64,000 nt of DNA from Parus major (lineage: Eukaryota > Chordata > Aves > Passeriformes > Paridae): contig NC_031768.1 of NCBI RefSeq assembly GCF_001522545.3, forward strand, positions 85,738,697 to 85,802,696. Reading direction: 5' to 3'. Below the pieces are notes generated by a model, which was given only the letters and a program-made list of their open reading frames with translations, was not told the DNA's origin and ran no database searches. Shown piece by piece: positions 36,051-46,744 of the stretch (position 1 is its first letter; the number at the start of each line of letters is the position of its first letter). The translations under genes and the position numbers were made by a program.

Positions 36051-39000
36051 TATACCATATTATGTTTTAAAATTATCAGTTTGATCCAACATTTCTCATT
36101 ATGAACTCAGTCTTTGAAAGCTCCTTCACTGTAAAAAACAGAATGCATGCAGGACAGGAACACAAAAGTCTCAAAACTGAAAGTGTATGTGAAGAAACAA
36201 GGTTTTTCTCAATTGTTCTCTTTAACCCCCCTTGATCCAACACATCCACTAATTGTTTCACAGGCTTCCCGGTTCTCACACCCAGGAAAATTCTCATTTA
36301 TCCTTTTCATTCATTTAATTGTTTGCTCTGTAACTCCCTGTTCTATCTTCCCTCCTAATTATTAAATGCTGCAAATTCAAGCTTCTCCCTGCTGTAAATT
36401 TTGAAGAACCTCTTGCGTGACTCTGAAATGATAAGTTAAGTCACACAGGTATCCTATTTTCCTTTTGATCCACGGGAATGCTTGTCATCCAAGACTATTA
36501 TTATTGCTGATATCATAGGTATCCGCCAGCACTTCTAAGGATTTTAATCTTTTACTATTAACTCTGATGTCTGCTTCTCAGTCAGAAGGCAACGGCATGA
36601 ACTGCTCATTAGTTTGAGTTATTGCGATCAAACTTTATATCCTGTCTGCATTTTCACACCATCTGCTTTTGAAGTGGCAGATAGGCTGTTAATCAGACAC
36701 ACTGTGCTTCAGTGCTTGTGAAGTGTACTGGCTCTTTGAAAAGTGACTTCAGGTGGTTCTTCATTTACTGTTTCAAGCAACTTCTGTCCACACTTACAGG
36801 CAGCCAGAGCTTTCCTAGCTGCCAGTCCTGGGAATGTGTCCACAGCTTTCCATTCCTGGCAGCATTGCCCAATATGAAGACCCAAACTTTGATGCACAAA
36901 ACAGGGTTTTCCTTTAAGGACAGCTACCAATTGATCTTTTGGTTTGTTCACTATAAGCATCCAAAACTTAAAATACAATTTTGTCAATTCAAAAGGAAGG
37001 CACAGCATCCAGCTTCCTCTCTCAGAGCTATTTTTATTCTGCAGGGCTAACAAGCAAGAAAACCAGAAAAATTACTTCAGCCTAGCAAGTTGAATTAGCC
37101 AAAATGCACCTAAGCATCTTAATTGCTGCCTAAGAAGGTACCTTTTCATGTAGGCATTTCAGAGGCAAATCACTTTATAACTTTGCCGTACTTTGTATTC
37201 ATTGAGCCTGTGGCAATACAGCATGTAACAGTACCTCTGTGAGCTTTGGGGCCCTAGAACTTGACCTTCAATATCAATTTGTCTGTCTGTCCAATCATTG
37301 AAATGTTTCCCTCATGAGTACTTCACAATTCTTATCATAGTAACACTATGCATATCTTTTGAGTCAGGAAAGTGCAAGTATCATGGAAATATTTTTTTTT
37401 CATGGAAAACTCTTTAGCTGTTCTACACTGAAGGAAAAACAGTATGACTTGAAAATGTATGCAGAACAAATTCATTCACTGACACTCCTTTCTCTTCCTA
37501 AAAAAGCGCCTTTGTCTCACCCAAATCTTCTAGAATAGTGTACAGCAGACCCAAAGCCACTGGAAACACTTGTGAAGACCTCGACACCCTGATCTGCCAG
37601 ACTATGATGGCCAGGAGTCCCCTCCCCAGGGGCCACCTCCTCTCTCTATCCTTACAGGCACTGAGATCACACAGGAGTTTGTATTTAAGTACTACGTAGA
37701 ATTGTGTAGGCTTGTGCAGACTCGGACAGCTCCGACTTCATCCTCCAGGTTTTTCAGTTTGAACAGAAGCTCCGGAACAAGACTCCTGCATGTGATCTTC
37801 CTCCACCAACTTTTCCAGATGACATTGTTCCCAGAGGCCCATTCACAACTTGGCCATAGGGAACTGATAGGAAGGACAGGGGCAGACCAAGAACATCATG
37901 GTTAAATTATTTTCCCCAGTTTGTGTTAGATCTGTATCCTGACTCCTGCCTCACTGCACTGCTTTCTGTCAGACACCCCACAATCTGAACACACAGTTAA
38001 GCATTGTGCAGCAAGTATTTGTCACTTTGTATCTCCCTGCTATCTCCCATCTACTGCCTGAATGTCCTGAAGACTTACAGAGGTTTATAATTCACCTATT
38101 TTTCTCTCCGTGAATATTTAATCAATCATTCACACAAAGGGGATAAGCTTCAAGGGGAAAAAAAGGCATTAAAAACCAATTACCTCCAATTATCCAAAGC
38201 TCAATAACAAGAACATTTACCTAGGATACACTGGCACATCTCTCTTTCAAACAGGGTATTTGACCTTGGGACACAGAAAGAGCAGTCTCCCTCTCCCTCA
38301 TGATCCTTGGGAATGAGCCCTAGTCTGTTCCCATGCCTACCTACAGCCACTATGCCTGTCTGAAAGATCAAGGGAAAAGCAGGTGAGCCAGGTTTAAACC
38401 TCTGCTAAAAAGCCATGAGAAGAATGAAGGTCCCTTGCAGAGATCTAAAAAACCAAGAACTCATGTAGGGTTCATGAAAATAAGAGACCAAATACAGGAG
38501 ACAGACTTTATTTCTGTTCTTGCAGAGGGAAAGGTCACAGTACAAACTAAAGATTTAAAAGGCTTAAGAGAACCAGAATGAAAAGAGACATTACAAATGC
38601 ACCAATTAGGGGAAAAGCTTCAGTTAGAACTTGTGCCTTGTCACTCATCAAAGAATCCAATTACGAGACCAAAACCAGGCTTTGTTAGTTCTGCAATTCA
38701 CAGAACTACCTGCTTCAAAGCACATTAAAGTGCAGCTGCAGCCTGAAAAGTGACTATCACAGCTACGTGATGTAGGCATGGAGCCTGCACCGAGTCTTGG
38801 AGGAAACAAAGACCCAAGATTCAGTCCCTAAGGAATGAACACAGGGACTTTCCTTGCCTCAACAACGCCTCCCTGTATTGCAAGCACACTCAATGTCCCT
38901 GTTTTGGACTTCTGAGGACTTCAGGGAGAGTCTGAACTGTTGTAGGCCCTATTTGAAAGCTGAGGTGGGCCTGGAAGAGACAGGACAGTCCATGTGGAAA

Positions 39001-39245
39001 CCATTTTTGTGGGTTGCGAGAGACAGGAGCTCTGTCCACCCAAAATATTCCAGTGTTTTTCCCCAGTGACTAAACCTCTGGAGCACGGCTGGTTTGGGTT
39101 TGGCTGGCACTCCTCAGGCAGGGAATGGCTGAAAGACAAAACACACCCCACTGCTGGGAGCCCAAGCACAGTGTGAGGGGAAACACTTCAGCCTGAGAAA
39201 CCTGTCCTACCCACTGTGCAAGCCACTAAATTAAGTTTAAAGGCT
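36051..39245. other. Intergenic, no gene recognised
   Basis: No recognisable gene or repeat. The 112- to 114-codon frames on both strands at 36709-37053 overlap each other and lack any family motif, so they are not called. Confidence 0.55.
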
Positions 39246-39249
39246 TCCA

Positions 39250-39485
39250 AGATGAGAGGACTTAGTCTTGAGATGTGCCAGGGGAAGTTTAGGTTGGGCG
39301 AATTTAGTTTGGTGGAATGACTTTCAGCAAAAGGGTGATTAGACCTTGGAACGAGCTTCCCTTGGAGGTGGTGGAGTCCCCATCTACGGAAATGTTTAAA
39401 GAACACTGGACGCGGCACTCAGTGCCATGGTGGTGCACAGTCACAGGATGGACTCGCAACACCACTTTTTTTCTTTTCCAACACC
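39250..39485 (+). mobile_element. CR1 LINE 3' fragment, sense
   Basis: 'gtgccaggggaagtttaggt', 'cttggaggtggtggagtccc' and 'ggcactcagtgccatggtgg' follow CR1 consensus order. It abuts the CpG island at 39.5 kb. Confidence 0.78.
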
Positions 39486-39489
39486 ACTG

Positions 39490-40400
39490 ACTCGGTGGCT
39501 CCATCCAGTCGCAGCCAAGCAGCGCGCAGGAGCGCTGCCCTCACACACAACATGGACCCCCCGCTGCCATTTTGCGGGCGCCGCTCCCCGCGTGCCCCAG
39601 ACACTGGGGGACGCCCCCCCCCCGCGCCCTGACGTCACGCAAAACGCATGCGCCGAGCGGAGGCGGGAGGGGGCGCCACCGCCCGAGGCCGCGGGGCGGG
39701 CCGGCCGGAAGCCGCCGAGCCCCGCGCAGGAAGCGGCCCCCGCGCGCACGCCGCGACCAGCGGCCCTCGGCTGCGGCCCGCGCGGCCCTTTGTGACTCAT
39801 GTGACTGACGCGCGCGGCGCTGACCAATGGCAGCGGCTCCTCCCTTGCCCGCCTGGCCCCGCCTCCTCACGGGCCTCACGGCCAATCGGGGGGGCAAGTT
39901 CGCCTCCGTCGCCAGCTTCTTCTTGACGGACGGGTGCGAAAGCAAATGAGATCGCTAGCCCCGCCCCTGCCGGCCAATGGCCGACGCGCAATGCGGCGCT
40001 CGCGGGCTGGGGGCAGCCAAGGAGGGCCTGGCCGGACGCCCCCGCCCCGGCGGAGTCGCTGTTGCCGCCGCCGCTGGCCGCGCTCCTCCACCGGGGGTAG
40101 ACGCCTCTCCTTCCCCACCCCCACCGTGAGGGGCTGCGGCCGCCCCTGGCCCCGGGCAGCCCCGCCGCCCGCCACACGTTCCCTGGCTGGATGCGACACG
40201 GGGCGGGGAGGAGCCGCCCGGCCGCTGCGTGCGGGGGCTCTGCGCGCTCTTAAGGTGGCCCGAGAGCCCGACGGGAGCGGGACCGGGATAGCCGGGGTGT
40301 CCCCGGTGGGGCGGAGGAGGGGTCGCGGCGGGAGCTGCCTGGTGTGACGGCGGCGTGCGGGGGCGGCTGCTGGAGAATTCCCGCTTTGCCGTCAGGGTGA
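39490..40400 (+). promoter_or_regulatory. FOXJ2: CpG-island promoter, probably of FOXJ2 (possibly bidirectional)
   Basis: About 900 bp of very high GC and CpG density. It carries a perfect CRE palindrome TGACGTCA (39630-39637), an NRF-1-type CGCATGCGC (39645-39653), an AP-1 TGACTCA (39793-39799), and three plus-strand CCAAT boxes (39824-39828, 39882-39886, 39974-39978). There is no TATA box. A good splice donor, CAGG|GTGAGG, lies at 40396/40397 on the plus strand and could end a non-coding FOXJ2 exon 1. Assignment to FOXJ2 rests on orientation and on FOXJ2 genes starting with a non-coding exon. The distance to the first coding exon (about 22 kb) is large, so another gene remains possible. Confidence 0.6.
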
Positions 40401-40794
40401 GGGAGCCGGGTGGAGGTTTGTACTGGGAGATAAGAACCTGTCACATGCGGATTCCTGCTGCAGAGACGGGGAGCGGCGGCTGGAGATAGTGTGTGCCTTC
40501 CTGTGTATCCGAGGCTGGGCCAGCAAATACGTCTCTCGACGACTGTCCAACCTTTGAAACTTGGAGCTCCGGCAGGTGCGGTTGGCACTGGTGGAGATAT
40601 CAGGTACACTGGCTTTCTTGTAGCTAGGATCCTAAAAGTGTAATTGAAGCGCTGAGTTTTAAACTACCAGTCTTGGCCTCTTGATTGTATTAACATGCAC
40701 CTTTACACGCGTAGGTATGTCCTTTACATAGAGTGTACCAAGAAGTTATTCAAGATACACAGCGTGAGTAAGCAGTAAACTTTTACATACATAT

Positions 40795-41195
40795 CCACGG
40801 AATCACTGAATCTGTGAGGTGGCAAAAGGCCTCTGAGGTTATTGAGTGGGATCTTTGACTGAACACCACCATAGCAACTAGACCATAGCACTGAGTGCCA
40901 CATCCAGTCTTTCCTTAAACACTTCCAGGGTCATTGGCTGCACCACCTCCCCGGGCAACCCATTCCAAAGTCTAATCACTGTTTTCTGTGAAGAAATTGT
41001 CCAGCCTAAAACCTCCCCTGACACAACCTGGAACTATGTGCTGTCCTGTCACTTGTTACCTGGGAGAAGAGGCCAATCCCCACCTGGCTGGCCCCTCTTT
41101 CAGGTGGTTGTAGAGTGAGAGGGTTACCTCTGAGCCTCTTCTACAGGCTGAACAACTCCTGCTCCCTCAATCAGTCTTGCACTTGTGTGCAAGTA
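40795..41195 (-). mobile_element. CR1 LINE 3' fragment, antisense
   Basis: Antisense CR1 in good order: 'aatcactgaatctgtgaggt', 'cacttccagggtcattggct', 'caccacctccccgggcaacc', 'ttacctgggagaagaggcca' and 'ctttcaggtggttgtagagt'. It is about 400 bp long and 5'-truncated relative to the full element. Confidence 0.88.
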
Positions 41196-43090
41196 CATAA
41201 AAATTTTCCTGGCTAAGAAGAGGTTTATTAAAAAAGCCCAAGCCAAACACCAAACCCTGCCCAGGGGGAAAAACATGTTAGGATACCTGCATGATACAAA
41301 GGATTGCTGAGATGCCTGTTTATTACTAGTTGCAAATGGAAGGAACAGTCCTTCAGCCAGGATGTGGAAGAGAATTCCTCCCCAAATACTGAGACTTTCA
41401 GTGTCCCAACTGCCAAAAACCAAAGCCACCTCCTACACCTTCCTGGATGCGAGAAACCCCAACTGCCCGCTACCCATCTGTCAAAATTTATAGATCTCCT
41501 TAGACAAATATTAACAATTCAGTCATGCGCAAAGCCTGTGGCATATTGAAAAAATTGGGAGAAGGATAAAATACATTGAATGCAATGTGAAAATAAGCTA
41601 TGTGGTGAGTAGTTTACTCTTTTTCCCTCTGTCTCCATCTGCTTTCCTCTGTCTTCTGCTTAGCTTTAAAAGGCTTTGGGATGTGTCTTTGTTCTCCAAA
41701 TGCTGAATATGATGATGGATCACAATACATTTATCTCTCTGCATTTCTGCCACACTCATCCTTTGCCCTGCCTCCTTAGGGCACTTTTGTGTTGGATGGT
41801 AATTTTTGCATTTACATTCTTAAAAGCAGTGGAACAAGTTAGTTATAGCATACCTTTTAATTGTCTGTAAAAAGCAGGCAGTACTTCAGATATTCATTTG
41901 GGGAGAGAATCCTGAAAACCAAAAGGAAATAAGTAGGGAACACACATCGGATGCCTGGCACACGTCGAGTCCAACCACAGCTTTTTAACACCTCTGCAGT
42001 TGGCTACAGATCAAACAACTTGCAGATACCACCCGTCTGCCTCCCAGCACAATGATGCTACTGCCTTGTCTCTCAGTAAAGAGAAGTCTTAGCACTGTAT
42101 GGACACAAATCCTAGCTAGATGGGGACTGGAGAACTTGGACTAGGAGTAGCAGACATACCCAAAGACCACCTAGCCCAAACAGAAGTCAAAAGAGAAGCA
42201 GAAGAACAAGGGAACTGAAGCTAAACTGTTTATGCAGGACTTGAGTGAGGCTGGGAGAAAAGACTGACTAGGACAGGGCTCTCTTGTGGAGGTGGGAGGG
42301 AAAGAGATGGTTCTTGGCCCTTGATAATGATCAAGAACATAATGGGGATCTGTAGTGAGATAATGTGAATAGTATGGGGAAAAAGGCAGGAAACCCTTCT
42401 TGACAGAACAGGTAGTAGCATAGGGAGGAAATTGTGACTAGAGCTGCTGGCATAGGTGCAGAAGAAAAGGATCGTGTGGGAGAAGGAGGACACAGAGACT
42501 CTTGAGAGGATGGAGGATGATGACTGAGTTCCTGAAATGAAGGTGTGGAACTATGGCACAGGTTTTGACCTGTTGAAGGAATGCAAGGAGTCATTGCAAA
42601 AGCAGCAAGTCATAAAACACCCCCTTTACTATCTCAATTTCCATATTACAGTTTCTAGAAAGAAAAAAGAAATATTTTCTCAGAAAATGCCATTTCCTCT
42701 CAGTATGTGTGCTGTCCTCTACTTCAAGCCTTACCAGCAGTGCTACCATTTGGAAGGATGCAGATGAGAAACCACACACAAAAAGATGAGATGATCAAAT
42801 ACAGGGCGACTTTCAGATAACTGGGATAGGGGCCCCGAGGGGGGCTGTTTCAGTTGTGCTTTTCAGATTGACACATCAAAATGATCTGCCTATGACACTG
42901 GCTGCAGGTGTATGGGACGCCAGGCAGCACCTGCTCCTCCTCACGCATGCATTTTAGAGTATTGGCTCTTATTTAGCATGCTTTACTGCACGGTCCCCGT
43001 TCATGTTATAATGGACTGCTGTCTTGTCTGCCTCCAAGACACATCAACAGGAGACTCCAAGTTTTTGGCCAGCTGGGTGAAAGTGGGATA
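41196..43090. other. Non-coding, probably FOXJ2 intron 1
   Basis: No gene, RNA or recognisable repeat. The short frames on both strands are random. Confidence 0.5.
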
Positions 43091-43096
43091 GCACAG

Positions 43097-43445
43097 TGAG
43101 AGTCACAGAATGAGTTAGGTTGGAAGGGACCACAGTGGGTCATCTGGTCCAGCCTCCTTGTTTTAACAGGGTCATCCCAGAGAGCATTGTGCAGCATTGT
43201 GTCTAGATGGTTCTTGAGTAGCTTACATGAGAGAGACTCCACAACCACTCTGGGCAGCCTTTTCCAGTTGACAATCTGTACAGTACAGTTTACCTGCACA
43301 GTAAAGAAGTTCTTTCCCATGTTCATGTGGAACTTGTAAATCAGCTTCTGCCTCTTCATCCTGCTGGTTGGCACCATTGAGAAAAGCCTCATTGCATCTT
43401 CTTAGGATCCCCCACTTCCGATATTTATACATATTAATGATGTGA
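43097..43445 (-). mobile_element. CR1 LINE 3' fragment, antisense
   Basis: 'gtcacagaatgagttaggtt', 'ggtcatcccagagagcattg', 'ctccacaaccactctgggca', 'gcacagtaaagaagttcttt' and 'gatatttatacatattaatg' match antisense CR1. Its right end lies about 200 bp before the ARHGEF1-bearing GC-rich block. Confidence 0.88.
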
Positions 43446-43640
43446 ATTAAATGGAGTTTCTTATATGGTTCTAGCTGGCTGTAACACACAGGAGAGATAG
43501 CGATGAGACTTTCAGCAGGGCTGTGGTAGAAACACCTTTAAAGATCTGGTGATGTCTCTGCAATAGGTTGTGGACACGCACAAGGCTTGAGGGTAGATTA
43601 CTAGGGTCCGAGATCTGCATTGTTTTGGGATGAGAGTTGA

Positions 43641-44467
43641 CTCGGAGCTGAAGCAGGTCACCCAGGGCGCAAACCCCGACCCAGGCTGGCCACTTGTGAG
43701 CCCCCGTGTCGCAGGGCTGACCCCGCAGCCGCTGCCCCCCACTTGGAGCGGCGAAGGGCGGCTGCTGGCAGCGGCCTGGGGCGAGGGCCCCACAGCCACC
43801 TGCGCGGTGAAGTGAGCCCCAGTGCCGAGGGTGGCCCCGGCCGATCCCGGCGGGAGGGCAGCTCCTCCCCTCCAACTGGCAGAGCGGGCGGGCAGCCGCA
43901 GGTCCCCCGGCCCGGCGCCTCCTTAACCCGGGGAGGCGGGGGCGGCCGCGGCCGGGGGGAGCCGGGGGAGGCGGAGCGGCGGCCGGGGAGGAGCCGGGGC
44001 CTGCAGTGGAGCCGCAGCCCGGAGCAGCAGCCGCGGGAGCGGCGGGGCCTGGAGAGAGTCAGCGCCGCCCGGGCCGGGCCCCCGCACCGGAGCCCGGGGA
44101 GCCCCCCGGGGACGAAGTCGCGGCCCGGCGGAAGGCGGCGGAGGCGCCGCGCAGCCCCGCGCAGGCCCGTGAGCCGCTGCGGCCTCCCGTGGTAGCCGAG
44201 CCCGGGCAGGAGGAGCTGGGGCCTGGGGGGAAGCCAGGAACAGCGGCCGGGGTGGGGGGACACCCCCGTAGCCTGCCGGGATGTTCCCCTGGGATATTTT
44301 GAGGGGGGGTCACTCCAGGACGACCCCACAGAGTTTTTCCTGGTGGGGGGGAGTGGGCTCACCTCTGACGTCCCCAAATAATCCCTGCCCCATCCCCGTT
44401 TCCGTGGCCCAGCCCGGAGCCGGGGGGGCCCGGGGGGGGGGACCCCCCGCCCTTTCTGCCTCGGCAG
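43641..44467 (+). other. GC-rich leader of the ARHGEF1 block; possible upstream linker exon or intron
   Basis: Composition jumps abruptly near 43640 from AT-rich to extremely GC-rich with many CpGs. Long overlapping frames occur on both strands simply because stops are rare. A plus-strand frame at 44006-44302 is rich in P, G, A and E, which would suit the poorly conserved linker before the DH domain of ARHGEF1, but I see no diagnostic motif and no firm splice pair. It may instead be a separate CpG island. Confidence 0.35.
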
Positions 44468-44597
44468 CCTGAGGAGGCTGTGCCGCGCCTGGAGCCGGAG
44501 CTGGAGCAGGAGCCGCCGGCCTGGCGGCAGCTCGCGGCCCCCGAGGCGCTCCTCAGGCTGCCCCAGCGCGAGCTGCGGCGCCAGGAGGTCATCAACG
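44468..44597 (+). CDS. ARHGEF1: ARHGEF1 fragment exon A (pre-DH)
   Basis: Acceptor CTCGGCAG, donor GTGAGG. It codes for an E/P-rich linker, then PPAWRQLAAPEALL and LRRQEVIN, the conserved lead-in to the DH domain. It ends after the first base of the glutamate codon completed by exon B. Confidence 0.75.
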
Positions 44598-46617
44598 GTG
44601 AGGGGAGCCCCGAAACCACCCCAAAATCCTGCCCTGCAACCTCAAAACCTGCCCGGAGTGCCCCAACAACCCACCCCAAAAACCCGCTTCAAAACCGCCC
44701 CAAAATCCTGCCCTGGAACCCTAAAACCTGCCCAGAGTGCCCCAAAATCCCGCCCCAAAACTGCCCCAAAAACCCATCCCAAAACTGCCCCAAAATCCTG
44801 CCCGGAACCCCAAAAACCTGCCTGGAGCGCCATAAAAACTCACCCCAAAAACTTTCCCTGCCACTCTCAGAAACCGCCCCAAAACCACCCCAAAAACCCA
44901 CGCAGACCACCCAAAAACAGCCCAAATTCCCATCTCGCTGTCCTAGACAAGGAGCAGGGAGGGGAACCCCAAAATGGACCCCAAAAATCAACTTAGCTCC
45001 TCCAAAACCCCTCCAGGACCTTTCTGAGGCCCCCCTGGGCCCCCCCCCAGAGCTGCTGGAGTACCCCGAGACCCCCTCGAGATCCCCAAAATCCCTGTGA
45101 GACCCCCCAAACCCCTCAGGGACCCCCCCAAAGACCCCCGGCCCCCGTTTCCAGAGCTGTTCCTGACGGAGCACGCCCACGTCCGCATGCTGCGGGTGCT
45201 GCTGGAGCTCTTCTACCAGCCCATGCTCCGCGAGGGCTTCTTCGACGAGCAGGAGCTCTCCAACATCTTCCCAAGCCTCGAGGACCTGGTGGAAGTTCAC
45301 AGTGAGTCGGGGGGGTCCCGGGGGGGTGTTTTGGGGTGTTTATTTTGGGTTGACCCCCCCGTCTGTCCCAGCCGTGTTCCTCGACAGCCTCAAGAAGCTG
45401 CGGGAGGAGAGCGGCTTCATCATCGCCGAAATCGGGGACGTGCTGCTGGCCAGGGTGGGTTTTGGGGGGTCCTGGGGGGGCTGGGGGGGTCTCAGGGTGG
45501 AAATGGAGGGGTTGAGGGGGGCTGGGGACAGCTCTGAGGGTCCCTGGGAGTGCGGGGGGGGCTCATACCTGTGGTTTCAAGGGGCTCTGACACACGTTCT
45601 GAGGGTCTCAGCTGAGCTTTTGGGGGGGTCTCAGCAGTAATTTCGGGGTCTTCCCGGGGTTTGGGGGGGTCTCAGCAGTAATTTCAGGGTCTCCCCGGGG
45701 TTTGGGGGGTCTCAGCAGTAATTTTGGGGTCTCCCCGGGGTTTGGGGGGCTCCCTTTGCCCCCCCAGTTCGAGGGCACGGAGGGCAGCTGGTTCCAGAAG
45801 ATCTCAGCGCGCTTCTGCAGCCGCCAGAGCTTCGCCCTGGAGCAGCTCAAGGCCAAGCAAAGGAAGGACACCAGGTTCAACCAGTTCATCCAGGTACCCC
45901 CAAAACAGCCCCCAGGACACCCCAAAATCGCCCCCAAAAATTTGGGGAGAGTTAAATTATTTAGGGGGGTTAAAGGGGGGATTTTGGGGGCTGGCACAAG
46001 CACGTGAGGTGCTCACCCAGGTACCCCCAAAACCCACCCTTGGTGCACAAAAAACACCCTCCAGGAGCCCCAGAAATAATCTTGGGGACCCCAAAAACGC
46101 ACTCTGAGCACCCCAAAAAGTTCCAGGACATCTGGGGGGGATTTTGAGGGTGTTTTGGGGGGGATTCAGAGAGGACTTGGGGTGGTCAAGGACATGGGGT
46201 GTAAGGAGTTCATCCAGATCCCCCAAAACACCCTCTGGGGGACCCCAAAAACACCTCCCGGGTACCCCAAAACCCCTCGGAACCCCCCAAAATCTGCCTG
46301 GGACCCCTCAGGAGGCCGAGAGCCGCCCGCGGTGCCGGCGGTTGCAGCTCAAAGACATCATCCCCACGGAGATGCAGAGGCTCACCAAGTACCCGCTGCT
46401 GCTGCTCAGCATCACCAAATGCACCGGTGAGACCCCCAGAACAACCCCCGAGCCCCCCGAAATCCGGGCTCCAAGACCCCCAAAATCCCCCGCAAAATCC
46501 TCCCTGCCCCTCGCAGAGGCCGCGGCCGAGAGGGCCAAGGTGGAGCAGGCGGCCGAGTGCTGCCGCCAGATCCTCAACCACGTCAACCAGGAGGTCCGGG
46601 ACATGGAGAACCTGATG
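44468..46617 (+). CDS. ARHGEF1: ARHGEF1 (p115-RhoGEF)-like gene fragment: six exons of the DH domain
   Basis: ARHGEF1 is a G-alpha-12/13-activated exchange factor that loads GTP on RhoA through a DH-PH module. Six exons (44468-44597, 45155-45301, 45372-45454, 45768-45893, 46312-46426, 46517-46617) join without a frameshift into 234 codons, all with GT-AG junctions and matched phases. Family marks: a pre-DH segment ending LRRQEVIN; helix 1 ELFLTEHAHVRMLRVL; IFPSLEDLVEVH; EIGDVLLAR then FEGTEGSWFQKIS; SRQSFALEQLKAKQRKD; RCRRLQLKDIIPTEMQRLTK with the CR3 helix; and AAECCRQILNHVNQEVRDME. This pattern fits ARHGEF1 rather than ARHGEF11/12. The N-terminal RGS-like region, the last DH segment, the PH domain and the tail are absent. 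An N gap starts five bases after exon F. The frame shows no decay. It may be a misplaced contig or an inserted segment. Confidence 0.82.
44619..44880 (+). repeat. C-rich minisatellite in ARHGEF1 intron A
   Basis: Three diverged units starting with ccccaaaatcctgccc at 44619, 44698 and 44788 (spacing 79 and 90 bp), built of CCCCAAAA-type blocks. The minus strand is GGGGTTTT-rich and could form G-quadruplexes. Confidence 0.85.
45155..45301 (+). CDS. ARHGEF1: ARHGEF1 fragment exon B (DH CR1 helix)
   Basis: Acceptor TTTCCAG, donor GTGAGT, 147 nt. It codes for ELFLTEHAHVRMLRVLLELF, which holds the DH catalytic first conserved region including the key glutamate, and continues to NIFPSLEDLVEVH. Confidence 0.88.
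45372..45454 (+). CDS. ARHGEF1: ARHGEF1 fragment exon C
   Basis: Acceptor TCCCAG, donor GTGGGT, 83 nt. It codes for VFLDSLKKLREESGFIIAE, then IGDVLLAR, aligning with the DH helix that follows VEVH in ARHGEF1. Confidence 0.87.
45619..45753 (+). repeat. 41-bp minisatellite in ARHGEF1 intron C
   Basis: Just over three units of about 41 bp starting at 45619, 45660, 45701 and 45741 (partial), each with a G run, tctcagcagtaattt and cccgggg. It ends right before the acceptor of exon D. Confidence 0.92.
45768..45893 (+). CDS. ARHGEF1: ARHGEF1 fragment exon D
   Basis: Acceptor CCCCAG, donor GTACCC, 126 nt (42 codons). It codes for FEGTEGSWFQKISARFCSRQ, then SFALEQLKAKQRKD. The GSWFQKIS stretch is diagnostic for ARHGEF1 against its paralogues. 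Confidence 0.9.
46312..46426 (+). CDS. ARHGEF1: ARHGEF1 fragment exon E (DH CR3)
   Basis: Acceptor CCTCAG, donor GTGAGA, 115 nt. It codes for EAESRPRCRRLQLKDIIPTE, then MQRLTKYPLLL, the most conserved DH helix that contacts the Rho switch regions. Confidence 0.9.
46517..46617 (+). CDS. ARHGEF1: ARHGEF1 fragment exon F
   Basis: Acceptor CTCGCAG, donor GTAA just before the N gap, 101 nt. It codes for AAAERAKVEQAAECCRQILN, then HVNQEVRDMENLM. The next DH/PH exon is not found after the gap. Confidence 0.88.
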
Positions 46618-46621
46618 GTAA

Positions 46622-46657
46622 NNNNNNNNNNNNNNNNNNNNNNNNNNNNNNNNNNNN
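46622..46657. other. Assembly gap (36 N)
   Basis: The run of N begins five bases after ARHGEF1 exon F. The 80 bases after it are still GC-rich, then composition falls at about 46745. Confidence 0.99.
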
Positions 46658-46744
46658 GCCCCGTCCGCAGCCCCGCTAGGCAGCCCCACGCCCGGTGTGG
46701 GGACACCCCGGCGGCCCCCCCTGCCAGGCCCCTTCCCCGCAGCT

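Noticed and set aside
43658..44377. 239-codon minus-strand ORF
   Set aside because: GC-rich low-stop frame with no recognisable domain, antisense to the leader of the ARHGEF1 block.
44480..45100. 206-codon plus-strand ORF starting in ARHGEF1 exon A
   Set aside because: Beyond 44597 it is read-through of the C-rich intron (P/K/T repeats); the spliced frame matches the family and this does not.
44689..45300. 203-codon minus-strand ORF rich in G, F and W
   Set aside because: Produced by translating the GGGGTTTT repeats; not a protein.
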